From Selaginella moellendorffii (lineage: Eukaryota > Streptophyta > Lycopodiopsida > Selaginellales > Selaginellaceae), in contig NW_003314417.1 in assembly GCF_000143415.4 (NCBI RefSeq), positions 17,388 through 81,387 on the forward strand: a stretch of DNA of 64,000 bases, given 5' to 3'. Positions 1 through 10,033 of the stretch are shown here, in pieces; positions within the stretch are counted from its first letter, which is position 1, and each line of letters starts with the position of its first letter. Position numbers and translations under genes: made by a program. The notes under the pieces were generated by a model. The model did not search any database, had not been told where the DNA came from, and saw only the letters and a program-made list of their open reading frames with translations.

Positions 1-219
1 ACCACACGAGCCTTACAATGTTTCAGGGGCATTTGCCATAGATCCGACCGTTATTTTGCTCCAAGATTTCACAGTTTGGTGTGCATTGACCTTTCCATCG
101 AAACTGCAAAGGGACATCACAATCAGATGCGGGATCACAAGAAACTAACTTCACTAACTCTGGTTTCACCAAGATCTATTTCTGTATTTGCATGTTTATC
201 AAGCTACTGAATTGCTAAA

Positions 220-247
220 CCCTAAACCCTAAACCCTAAACCCTAAA
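220..247 (+). repeat. Interstitial telomere-type repeat, (CCCTAAA)4
   Basis: Four perfect CCCTAAA units. The same place in copy Z (57812-57825) has two, so the tract varies in length between copies. Confidence 0.9.
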
Positions 248-640
248 CATGTGGCAAATGCTGCGTGAAGAAAGATGCCCTTTCTGGGCAAATGCTGTAA
301 GAGGCACATGCCGAGCAGATGTATCTCAGGCTAGCGAAGGGGACGAACGAAAGCTAACTATAAACATGACGGGATGCAAATAGATTACTAGGCTGGTCCT
401 ACGAAAATCAAAAACCATAATTGAAAACATTGAAAATGCAAAAAGAAAGGTTTATAATATTTTTGAATTTTAGGCAACCAAAGGAATGTAAGTAGGGCAT
501 GTGTTTGTAAGTTTAAAAATGCCTCAACCACTTAAATTCCCAAGTAAATAAAGCTGTTTCTATTTTTGGTACAGGTAAACTTTATAGCGTGTGGGCTCAT
601 GCAATTTTGAACCCAAAAATGCACCAAAAAATGCTCGACT

Positions 641-712
641 AGCATTATTCTTTGAATGGCGTGTGGCCTTATGTCGAGCATTATTCTTTGAATGGCGTGT
701 GGCCTTATATTG
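641..712 (+). repeat. 36-bp tandem repeat, two units
   Basis: Units of 36 bp starting AGCATTATTCTTTGAATGGC, each containing half of the element palindrome (ATGGCGTGTGGCC). Copy Z has three units at 58219-58326. Confidence 0.85.
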
Positions 713-1307
713 CCATAAATGGACGTACACACACACCGTAATTATTCCTTTACACGGCGAATAATCTTGGCGCGGATCGCTGACATGGCATGGCAAAGTT
801 CGAATCACTGACATGGCACAGCTGGATCGAGGCAAGAACATGATGTGACAAAGTTCAACCTCCGACAGCAAAGTCTAGAAGCTACTCAGTTTGAAATTTG
901 TCAGAGGAATCATAAGATCTGGTTTGTCAAAGGATTTGATGTGACGTTCAAGCGTGTGTTATTTTTGAATTCTCGAACTCATTCCTAGGTCTATCATTTT
1001 TGTGCGCCGTGTTCTTGGTTCCGCTGAGCGCAGTGAGCGCTGCTTGTGTAAGCGGCGTTGTAGGCTGTGGTTTATGCGTCTACGAGCGGTTGCGGCATTG
1101 CGAGCGCCATTGCGAGCGGCAGTTTATGCGAGTGGCAGTTTGTGCGAGCGGCGCTACGAGCAGTTGCGGTGTTGCGAGCGGCGCTACGAGTAGTTGCGGT
1201 GTTGTGAGCGGCACTGTCTTTGGTGTGGCTACCGCTTCCTCTTGATATTCGGCACTTGTGCTTCCTGGTATGTTCACCATGGAATGGCTTAGGACCACAT
1301 TTAGAAA

Positions 1308-1363
1308 TGGCATGAGGCCTCATGCCATTAGTGGTACCACTAATGGCATGAGGGCTCATGCCA
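1308..1363. repeat. 56-bp inverted repeat made of two element palindromes
   Basis: Arms of 28 bp mirror around GGTACC at 1333-1338 with one mismatch pair. Each arm is itself one copy of the 22-bp palindrome family, so it is a palindrome of palindromes. Copy Z instead has two separate palindromes at 58909 and 59007 divided by unrelated sequence. Confidence 0.85.
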
Positions 1364-1516
1364 ATTTTGTGAATGCGAAATTTCACGTGGGTGTCAATAG
1401 CATGTTTGAATAATGGCATGTGGCCTCATGCTATTGAGGTTGTTTGGTATGTTATGATTTAGGCCATTCTCCAATCATTTTTTGTATGGTCTTAACTTCT
1501 TTTCTGCACTTTCAGA

Positions 1517-4500
1517 ATGGCCTTCAAGGTTGGGGAAAAGGTTTACATTTTGAATGGTGGGAAGAGAGTTGCAAAAGGGACCCTTGTGTCTATGGATCGG
1601 AACTTTGTTATACACTGTGAAAGGCTTGGGGAAGGCAATGCTGCTGTATCAGTAGAGACTGTCTTCGATGGGAATGTGGTCGCTATTGAACGAGGAGAGA
1701 TGGTCGTCGGGGTAAATGTTGTTGTTGCCTTGAAAAATCTTCAGAAGAAAGCAGATTTTGGGGACAGCGCAAGTGCGACGCATGTTCCCTCCGTGGATCT
1801 TAAGAACCGTGCTACATGGATTCAGGCAAAAGTGTTTCTAAACAACCCCGAGGGGGAGGTGGTAGCTGAGGGCTTAGCCACAGTTGTCGATCCAAGAGAT
1901 GCGGTTGCTAATCAAGAATTGGGCTGGGATGATATTGGAGTTGCGATTTTAGAGGTTGTTGACACAGAAGAAAACAGTCTGACTATTGGAAGCATTGTGC
2001 GGTGGAAATTGAGGCACTTAGTGTTTGAGAATGTGAAGGATTCACAATCAAACACCACTACAACTGATGACAGAACATCTCTTCATGGGAAAAGAAAGTA
2101 CACCTTCCTAAAGCGCAGCCAAAGGGATCTGAGCAACGAACCGAAAAGGCAGAAAATGGCGATGGAGGTTCGAATGGTCTCGACAGTTGCTTGTTGCAAG
2201 AGGAGGTGCTGTCAACATGCTGATTGGGATGCTATTGAAGAGGAGAGAGCAAGATACAAGACATTGTCCTGGAAGGCAGCTCGCAATTTTGTGTATGAGG
2301 CATTACGGTCATCTGTTGATGCTTCAGAACATCAGGTGGGGGGCATGGTCTTCCAGAGGGGTTTGGTCTGCATGAAGGCATGGAGAATCATTTATGGAGT
2401 CCCTCGAAGCACATTCTACAGAATCAAAACTGAGTTCGAGGAACAAAGGGTTCAACAGGCAGTCCATGGGAACGACGGTACGCACAAAACCAGGGGTCAT
2501 GTTGTATATGGAGAGGCAATCTTCAAGAGGTTTGTCGAGACATGTAGCGAGCAGCAACCACATAAAACCCGCCTCTTGGAAGATGGAACACGAGACACCC
2601 AACGAGTTCTCCCTTCCATGTATACCAAGGGGGCCATATTGGAAGATGTGAATCGGGAACTCCAAAGTAATGGCTACAGGAAGCTGAGCCAATCTAGATT
2701 TAGTAGATTGTGGAGCAACAGGTTCAGGGATGTGAGTATAGGAAAGTACTCCAGCTTTTCAAAGTGTGACGAGTGCACTGCTATCAAAATGGCTTTGTCG
2801 AAGAATTCTTGCAGCGCTCAAGAGCGAGAGACGTTGGTTAGAAGGCCGCTCGACCACAACATCGAGCAGAGAAGCTGCAGGACTGCATATTATCATAACA
2901 GGATTCTCTCCATGGAGAGACCTGACTCTTACCTCTGCATCATCCACGACAAAATGGACCAGAAAAAAACGTGCTTACCTCGACTCAATCCTGCCCCCAA
3001 GGCAATCTCTTCATCCATGCAGCTGCCTGTGTCTCTGTTTGGCATAATCGCTCATGGGCATGGTGCCCAGAACTATGGGAACTTCTTTGTACCTTTATGG
3101 GGTGGCGGGGGTGCAAACATGATGATTGCGTCCCTAGCAAAACACTTAAGGTCTCTGCAAAGTGCGCAGACTGAGCTGAACGGCCAACCCTTGCATAAGG
3201 CCCTTGTCGATCGAACCCCATACAGGGTTCAGCTGGAGGAGGAGCAAAGGCTTGCAGTATCGCGTGGGGCCCCATGCCATCCCAGTGAATATGTTGGCCG
3301 TCAGATTGTAGGGTTATCACGTGAGGCCTCATGCCATTCCGACGAGGCTGGTCGCCCGGTGAATGCACAGCCTCATCCAAACGAAGCAGAATCTCAAGGA
3401 AGTTCTTGCGGCCGATGTGGCCTTCCACCCCATCTTCTGCTCCAAACAGACAATGCTGGCAGTGAGAACAAAAACATGTACGTCTTCGCGTACTTGGCGA
3501 TGCTTGTTGCCAAAGACATATTTGAAATGGTTACACTTGGCTTTCTCATGGTTGGGCACACTCATGAAGACGTCGATGCCATGTTCAGTCACCTGGCAGA
3601 GTCCCTCCGGCGATCCAATGTCCTCACCCTCCCACAACTCTACGATGAATTCCAAAATTGCATCAAAGGCACTGTTGAAGCTGCACTTCTGACAGAGGTT
3701 CCAGACTTTAAGGGGTTTGTAAGAGGCTACATCAGGGATGGATCCGAAACGCTGATTGGCCACTCCAAGCCTCTTCAGTTTCATTTCAGCATGTGTGACG
3801 GTGCTCCAGTGATGAGGTACAAGATGAGAGAATGGGACACAGTGTGGCTGCCAGTGGACGGCATTGAACTCTTCAAGAGAGATCCCATAACTGGGGAACC
3901 TATGATTCCTCAGGGTTCCCCACGGCCGATGCACCCGGATGGACTCAAAGACCAGGAAAGTATAGTGGCCGGGATTAGACAGCATATTGCCTTCTGGAAG
4001 AGGGGGTTGGTGTTTGGTGGAGAATCCTATTTTCAGAGGTGCAAGCCTTTGCTCGAATACTGGGAGAAGATTATATCTGCTATCCAAAATGGGCCGGTTG
4101 TATATGAAGAATTGGAAGAGTCCTTTTGGCCAGAACCCAGAGCACCAGATAGTAGCGGAACAATGTCCTCTGGAAATGCAGTGACAGATAACGATGTTGA
4201 GGATCACTATTGTGGGCCGAGGAACAAGAAGCCGGATTCAGCATTCAATCCAGTACAGGTCTGCAAAGGAATGGTCGTGCTTGTCAGACCCAGTAATAAA
4301 AAACAAATGATATGGGTGGGGCGCTGCATCACTGATGCAGAGGAGGACGCGGAAACTAACTCCTTCAATGTAACTGTGGAGTGGTTCAAGCCAAGTTCCG
4401 GATATACGAAGGATTGCCTAGAAAAGAGATGGGTGCTGAATCCAAGGGATCCCAGCATGAGCATATCAGTGGATAATGTTGTGCATGGTTGGATGCGGAA

Positions 4501-4658
4501 GCAGAGTGCCACCATCACCTTGCCAGACCATGCAAGAGATGCAGCAAGAGCATTCATAACTCGGGTTCAAGGTGAGATTCATTAATATTCCTTTACAAAG
4601 TTTCTAATGTATTTTATTTCAAGGTGAACAATCCGAATCTAAATCAGAGGAGGCTTGA
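1517..4658 (+). CDS. Putative DDE-type transposase of the giant element, intact copy
   Basis: Open frame 1517-4571 continues, after a 52-nt GT-AG intron (4572-4623), into a short acidic exon ending at 4658, giving about 1,029 residues. The ATG follows a pyrimidine-rich CAG, so an upstream non-coding exon is likely. Seen in order: an N-terminal small barrel-like segment (residues 1-80); a Cys-rich CCKRRCCQH near 225; a WSNRF-to-KCDEC segment around 400-425; then acidic positions D478 (IIHDKMDQ), D645/E649 (TDNAGSENKN) and E684/D685/D687 (GHTHEDVDAMF). This order matches uncharacterised eukaryotic proteins of the DUF7869 type as I remember them, with an RNase-H-like DDE arrangement. Calling it the transposase is inference from the motifs and from its being the only such protein in a TIR element. 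Two palindrome-like segments lie in frame at about 3258-3340. No frame damage is visible. Confidence 0.75.
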
Positions 4659-4873
4659 TATAGTGTGTGAGGTAAAACAAAGATGATGTGACATATGCAT
4701 TTACCAATCACACGTGCATAAATCTAATAATATGGCGTGTGGCCCATATTAATGGCACATAAACCCATATTGTGGGCTTACGTGCTTTATGTACCATCAT
4801 TCCCTTGCAGTGTGTGTGTTGGTTTCCTTTTATAACACAACGAACTCCATATTTTAGGGTGAAGAGCGTTCTC
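4659..4873. other. Spacer between transposase and small ORF in copy X
   Basis: 215 bp without a gene. It contains half-palindromes (ATGGCGTGTGGCCCATATTAATGG near 4733, split across two inverted halves). Copy Z has about 186 extra bp here with three palindromes. Confidence 0.5.
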
Positions 4874-5131
4874 ATGGCAAGCACAAAATCTGTAAGTGAG
4901 GCAGAAAAGGAGACGGAGAAGGAGATAGGTGAAGATGTAGAATATATAAGTCTTCCAAACTCCCCGTACTATACTCCAGGTGATCATTTTTCTGAACAAA
5001 CGGCAACATTAACAACTATCGAGAACGCCCCAGTAACGTCAGAGACAACAATCCAAAGCAAAACAACTGACCCGGAGAAGGATGATAGTACCGCTGAGAG
5101 TACCAAAAAGGAGGTGTCCACTAGCGCTTAG
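4874..5131 (+). CDS. Small acidic Ser/Thr/Glu-rich protein of the giant element
   Basis: Starts at ATG 4874 (MASTKSVSEAEKE) and gives 85 residues. It is rich in Glu, Thr, Ser and Lys with a central YISLPNSPYYTPGD motif, and has no membrane segment or signal peptide. It differs from the Z copy (62732-62989) by a single D-to-N change, so it is kept in frame in both copies. An upstream frame extends to 4772, but TTTTAG just before the start looks like a 3' splice site, so this may be a terminal exon of a longer gene. Function not recognised. Confidence 0.5.
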   Translation: MASTKSVSEAEKETEKEIGEDVEYISLPNSPYYTPGDHFSEQTATLTTIENAPVTSETTIQSKTTDPEKDDSTAESTKKEVSTSA

Positions 5132-5767
5132 GCTTATAATGGCGTGTGCCCTCATGCCATTTACTTGATCACCAAATACCTTTTTCCCTTTGCACTAGTA
5201 TATCTTAATACCGGTCTGAGAAATAGAATGGCATGTGCCCTCAGGCCTTTTACTAAATCACCTTTGAAAGAAATGCAAGCCTCTATGTCGTAAAAAAAAG
5301 GTACTAGAGAAATTCCTTAATAATATGAATGTTATTTAGTTTCATGAAAATACACTAAGGGTCAAATGAGTTAAATGACTTCTCCAGACTAGCAATGCCT
5401 CTTGCTACACCTTCACAATTAGATTCGTTAGAAAAAGATAACATTGAATAATATCTAAATGTTCTCACCATTAAGTTATATGTCTGGCTAATAGGAATGA
5501 TGTTCATCTTGGAAAGCTCACCACACGCTCAATGAACAAACAAATAGTGTGTGCGCGCATGCCATCGCTCTTCTTTAGCTTCAGATTCGGCTTGTTCACC
5601 TTGACAATGAGATTTATTATACAACTAGATGGACTCAGTCTGGACATAAGGTCACCGCGCTAGTCACCATGCCCCAGATATGTCTAGCCCCTGGACAAAA
5701 AACATATAATTTCACGTCATTTTCAAATACTTGAAAATTTGTACCTAGTCCCATTTTACTGAATAAA
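5132..5767. other. Subterminal non-coding region of copy X
   Basis: About 640 bp between the small ORF and the terminal repeat. It is AT-rich with several palindrome family members (about 5139, 5228, 5551) and no supported gene. Nearly identical to 62990-63625. Confidence 0.7.
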
Positions 5768-5791
5768 TCCCACTTTAACGAAATAGAGCTT
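5768..5791 (-). repeat. Right terminal inverted repeat of copy X
   Basis: Reverse complement of the 24-bp left terminus of Z, ending GAAATAGAGCTT. Chromovirus A pol resumes directly after it with TCAACAAG, which would be the target-duplication side. Confidence 0.88.
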
Positions 5792-8481
5792 TCAACAAGT
5801 ATACCAAGAAGAACAAGTACCCGTTGCCAAGGATTGAGGACCTGTTCGATAGGTTGGGAAAGGCAAAATACTTCTCGAGGATTGACCTAAGGTCAGGATA
5901 CTACCAGATCAGGGTAGCCGAGGAAGATGTCGAGAAGACAACCTGTCGAACGAGGTATGGGAGCTTTGAGTTTTTGGTGATGCCCTTTGGGCTGTGCAAT
6001 GCGCCGGCAACGTTTTCGGCGTTGATGAACCACGTCTTTGTACCCTATCTGGATCACTTTGTGGTCGTCTATATTGACGACATCCTGATCTATAGCGAGA
6101 CGCTAGAGGAGCATGCCGAACACTTGGCGAAGGTGTTTGAGAAACTAAGGGAACATAAACTGTATGCTAAAGAGAGCAAATGTGACTTTGCTCAGCAAGA
6201 GGTAAAGTTTCTCGGGCATGTGGTGGGCCAGGACGGGCTCAAGGTGGACCCGGAGAAGGTCCAAGCGATCCAGGAATGGGAGCGACCATCGAATGTACAT
6301 GAGTTGAGGGCGTTCTTGGGGCTATGCAACTACTATCGAAAGTTTATCAGACACTATTCGAGAGTAGCCCTGCCCTTAACGGATCAAACGGGAAAAGGGA
6401 AGATGGTATGGACAGCGCAATGCGAGGCGGCATTCGTCCACCTCAAAGGGAAGTTGAGGAAGGCTCCGATGTTGGCATTACCGGACTTTGGTAAGGACTT
6501 TGAGGTAGACACGGATGCTTCGGACTTTGTGTTAGGCGCAGTTTTGAAGCAAGACAACCATCCAGTAGCGTTCTTCTCGAAGAAGCTGGACAAGGCTCAA
6601 CGGAAGTGGCCTGCCCACGAGAAGGAATTGTTTGCGGTGGTCAAGGCGCTCAAGGAGTGGCGACACTACCTTGGGAGACACTTCAAGGTTTACACGGACA
6701 ATGTGGCAACGAAACACTTCTTGTCACAACCCGACCTGAGAGGGAAACAAGGTCGGTGGGCCAATGCCTTGGCCGAGTTTGATTGCGAGATTCTGTACAA
6801 GCCTGGGAAGAGCAACATCGTGGCAGATGCGCTAAGTCGAAAAGCGAGCTTGAGGTTGGCGATCTCCAGCGCAACAGCAACCTTCTGGGACGATGTGCGG
6901 ACAACATATGAGAATGATGGTCTAGCACAAGAAGTGTTGTTGAGGAATCTGGAGGCACGGGAAGCTCACCAGAGAGGTGAGCCGCCAACGGAAGAGAAAA
7001 CGGGCTATGCGGAACGCAATGGACTCATTTATTACAAGCAAACGAGGGTGTATGTTCCAGAAGGTGGACTAAGGAAGGTAGCCTTAGAAGAGTGTCATGA
7101 CGGACCTCTCGCGGGACACGGCGGAGTGCCCAAGACGATGGGCTTACTCAAGAGGAAATACCATTGGCCAGATATGGCTAAGGACGTCCAAGACTATGTA
7201 AAGACATGTCCAACATGTCAGCAGGTCAAAGCCGTGACTAAGGCTAGTGGGGGCTTGTTGCAAAGCATCCCAATTCCAGATCGTCCGTGGAAATGTCTCA
7301 CGATGGACTTCATCACGGGACTACCCCCAAGCGAGGGGTTCGATGCGATATTCGTGGTGGTGGACCAATTTTCGAAGATGGCACATTTCATACCCACCAC
7401 AACGGAGGTGGATGCGGAAGGTGTGGCGAAACTGTTCTTCGAACAAGTGGTTCGAGTGCGGGGAAGGCCAGAGGAGATTATCTCAGATCGAGATAAGATC
7501 TTCACTAGTAGGTTCTGGAGGACCCTCCTGGAACAGTATCGCACCAAGTTGAAATTCAGCACAGCCTATCACCCACAGACAGGTATGGGGTATTAAGTCA
7601 AGTTTGGTGGTCCTAACACTTCTTGACAGACGGACAAACGGAAAGGGTGAATAGGCAGCTGGAGGATTATTTGCGATGCTATGTCTCGGGAGACCAGACC
7701 GATTGGGTAAGTCATTTGGGACTTGCGGAAATGTGTTATAACAACTCACCACATTCGAGTATCGGGGTGAGTCCATGGGAAGTCATCAATGGGCGAGCTA
7801 TTGAAGGTCCTATGGAACTCGGCGTGGCCGAGTATCATGGAGAGTTACCCGCAGTGGAGGCATTCACGGCGGAAAGACTCAACATTTGGAATCTAGTGAG
7901 GGATTCCTTGGAACGGGCTCAACAAAGGCAAACCAAGTACGCGAACCTAAAGCGCCGGGACGTAGAGTTCCAAGCTGGGGAGAAGGTGTGGCTGAACACC
8001 AAGAACCTTAGGCTACCAAGTGGGATCAGCCGAAAGTTGACCCAAAGGTAAAAATGCATGTATTCCTGTAAATGAATTGATCTTGAGTTCCTTAAGCAGG
8101 TTCGCGGGGCCTTACGAGATTGAGGCACGAATCGGTAAAGTGGCTTACCGACTCCGACTTCCTCGAGAGATGGGGAAGATGCACCCAGTGTTCCATGTGA
8201 ACTTACTCAAGCCGTACTTTGAGGATCCGCTTCGCAAAGACCAAGTAAGACCTTTACCTGAGGTTATCCAAGGGGAAGAGGAATACGAAGTCGAGGCCAT
8301 CCTCAATGCGCGCAAGAGCAAGCGACAAGGACGCGAGGTGAGAGAGTTCCATGTGAAGTGGAAAGGATTTCCACACTGCAAAGCAACATGGGAACCGGAG
8401 GAGAACCTAGCGAACGCGCGAGATCTAGTGGAGGAATTTCTGCAAGGCAGAACTCTATGTACTTATGCAAAGTTCAATTAA
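5792..8481 (+). CDS. pol: Chromovirus A Pol, C-terminal part: RT, RNase H, integrase, chromodomain
   Basis: Frame is continuous through three exons: 5792-7582, 7630-8047 and 8100-8481, with introns of 47 and 52 nt. Seen: [12 protein letters not shown] near 6070, RNase H TDASD near 6510, integrase zinc finger with CPTCQQVK near 7210, the core TMDFITG and YHPQTDGQTE (spanning intron 1), and a C-terminal chromodomain (EYEVEAIL to WEPEENL, about 8280-8410). Splicing restores the invariant PQTDGQTE block and the RFAGPYEI segment. No other stop is visible, so this part looks intact, but the gene is cut at its 5' side by element X. Confidence 0.9.
7583..7629 (+). other. 47-nt intron within the integrase frame of chromovirus A
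   Basis: Begins GTATGG and ends TTGACAG, with a CTAAC branch-site-like motif 12-16 nt before the AG. Removal joins PQT to DGQTE in frame. The same intron is at 13433-13479 in B and 38277-38323 in D. Confidence 0.85.
8048..8099 (+). other. 52-nt intron upstream of the chromodomain in chromovirus A
   Basis: Begins GTAAAAATG and ends TTAAGCAG. Removal joins LTQR to FAGPYEI in frame. Matched at 12963-13014 in B. Confidence 0.82.
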
Positions 8482-8885
8482 AAATATCAATTTGCAAAGT
8501 TGAGCAAGTGGCATATGTTGGGACCCGAAGGCGCGCCAAAGGTGAGCTAATTAGCATGGGTTAGCTAGGTCGACCAGGCGTAGGGAGCTACGCCCGACTC
8601 CCTGCGGGGATGTCGAAACCGTAGACGTATTCTACGGAGGTTGGGTTCGAGTCCCAACCCCCTAGTAAAGCAAGGCTGGGTTCAAGTCCCGACCCCATAC
8701 TAGGGCGTGGTGAGGGGAGGAGTATAGGGACACCTATATTCCGTTGTCATGAGCTCTTGGCCGGGGAGGCTAACTTAGGCACACCGCTAAGTGGGGGGAT
8801 GCCCCCGGAGACATGGTCAACAAGTCGTAGGATAAAAAAGAGACGTTCGATGTGGGCATCGAACTTCTTCTATGGGTGGTGGAGT
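8482..8885 (+). other. Untranslated stretch between pol and 3' LTR, with two T-arm-like hairpins
   Basis: No gene. Two adjacent hairpins carry tRNA B-box-like loops, GGTTCGAGTCC (8645-8655) and GGTTCAAGTCC (about 8679-8689), each between short complementary stems. No acceptor or anticodon arm is evident, so this is not a tRNA gene. The same block occurs in B (12360-12425) and D (37210-37270). Confidence 0.6.
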
Positions 8886-10033
8886 TGTAAGGAACCAACT
8901 CGCCGAGGTGTCGTAGGCTAAGGGAACCCCGAAAGCATGACCAAAATGACAAAGAGTTCATCGGATGGGACCAAGTCAAAGATCGAGTCCAAGACCGACT
9001 CTAGGACCGAGTTCGAGATAGAGTCCGGAATCGAGTCCAAGACCGACTCGGGGACCGAGTTCGAGTCCGAGTTCGAGACCGAGTTCGAGACGGAGTCCGA
9101 GATCCGAAATCGGGTCCGAGACCGAGTCCGAAGTCGAGTCCGAGGTCGGGCCCGAGATCGGGTCCGAGATCGAGTCCGCGATCGAGTCCGAGACCGAATC
9201 CGAAGTCGGATCCGAAATCGGATCCGAGATCGAGCCAGAGACTAAGTCCAAATACTAATACGGGTCAAGGGGTGAAAGCCCAAAGCGTGCGTCCCCCAGG
9301 GGGGGGGGGCTGCAGGGGGTTCCAAAAGTATAGTAGGGATAGTGAGGTCCAGGAACCAGTTTTGAAGGGACTCTCCAGTTGGGCTTCCAAACCGACTTGA
9401 GGTTGGGACTGGGACTAAGGGGCCTTGGGTGGGAGTGAGCATGGACTTGGCTGGTGCCGGAGGGGCCATCCAAGGAAGTGCTCAAGAGCAGCTCCCACTC
9501 CCGAAAGGGAAACCGATTGCGGTGCTCCCGGCTCATGTGGAGTGGTGCCCCACTTGAGTACCATGCGGCTCATTGGTCCTCGCCCTTCCTAGGGGCTTGG
9601 GCCTTCCTTCGGGATAGAAGTGGGGGGCGAGAGGTACCCATACCGGGCCGTTAGGCCACGGTGTTTCGCCCCGGTGTCCCGAAGCAAGTGTTGCACTCAA
9701 GACTTGGGATTTAGAGGGTCCCATGATCAAGTCTTGTGGTACCAAGGGATGTTAGGAACCTGGAAGCTTGGTGTGCTTGGCTGCTTGTGCTTGCGGGGAG
9801 TGTAGCCGAACCTTAAGTCCAGTCTAACCCGGGGAGGGGGATTGGGAGTGATTTGGGAATCCGTGGAAGGATGGCTAACACTCCGTTGCTCGTGCAGTGA
9901 GTAGCTGAAACCAAGTAGGAGCTGGTACCATAGGCGAGAACCTTGGCAAGGGAACTTAGCAAAAGCCAAGGCAGTGTTGGACGGATAGACGAGGTAAGCT
10001 GGCAAATTGGAAAGGAAAAATTTGTGGCTTACA
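8886..10033 (+). repeat. 3' LTR of chromovirus A (1148 bp)
   Basis: Starts TGTAAGGAACC and ends GGCTTACA, matching the LTRs of B. It contains a long array of 6- and 12-bp units based on GAGTCCGAGATC (about 8970-9245) and a G-run near 9300. Confidence 0.93.
8970..9245 (+). repeat. Degenerate TCCGAG/ATCGAG tandem array inside LTR A
   Basis: About 275 bp of short units alternating GAGTCCGAG and GAGATCGAG types. Same array in the other chromovirus LTRs (11815-12090, 18190-18510, 36660-36940), where unit number and order vary. Confidence 0.85.

Larger units (their letters stand above)
1..1516. other. Non-coding internal region of copy X upstream of the transposase
   Basis: No convincing gene here. 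It holds a telomere-like tract, 36-bp tandem repeats, several copies of the element's palindrome, a GC-rich stretch built on GCGAGCGG-like units (about 1020-1230), and a 3' splice-like sequence (pyrimidine tract then CAG at 1513-1515) immediately before the transposase ATG. In the complete copy Z the matching region separates two divergent genes, so promoters are expected here (inference). Confidence 0.6.
1..5791 (+). mobile_element. Giant TIR transposon, copy X (right part, cut by window edge)
   Basis: Base 1 corresponds to base 57502 of the complete copy Z, and the two run nearly identically to their right terminal repeats. X differs by several indels: it lacks about 100 bp near base 176, has four instead of two CCCTAAA units, two instead of three 36-bp repeats, a rearranged palindrome cluster near 1330, and lacks about 186 bp just after the transposase stop. 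It ends at 5791 inside the reverse transcriptase of chromovirus A, whose reading frame resumes at 5792, so X inserted into A. The left half of X, expected to hold the ParB/FCP1-like gene, lies outside the window. X keeps the full transposase frame that Z has lost. Confidence 0.88.
5792..10033 (+). mobile_element. Ty3/gypsy chromovirus A (5' part outside the window)
   Basis: Contains pol from within the reverse transcriptase to the chromodomain, a 400-bp untranslated stretch and a 3' LTR (8886-10033). Nearly identical to the complete element B (11029-18590) in opposite orientation. Its 5' part, including gag and the 5' LTR, was displaced upstream by insertion of X at 5791/5792. Its right end abuts element H at 10034, and CCCAG (10034-10038) would be the target duplication. 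The left copy cannot be seen. Confidence 0.92.

Noticed and set aside
1000-1245. 81-residue Cys/Ser-rich frame, also at 58614-58847
   Set aside because: It is built from GCGAGCGG-type repeats, changes length between copies by repeat units, and has no recognisable domain. More likely low-complexity DNA.
3329-4207. Long antisense frames opposite the transposase
   Set aside because: Shadow frames of the real gene; no domain and no supporting start context.
8641-8690. tRNA genes
   Set aside because: Only T-arm-like hairpins; no acceptor, D or anticodon arm could be built.
8937-9245. Frames rich in Arg/Asp/Ser/Glu in the LTR arrays, both strands, all LTR copies
   Set aside because: They are translations of the short tandem array in LTRs, not genes.
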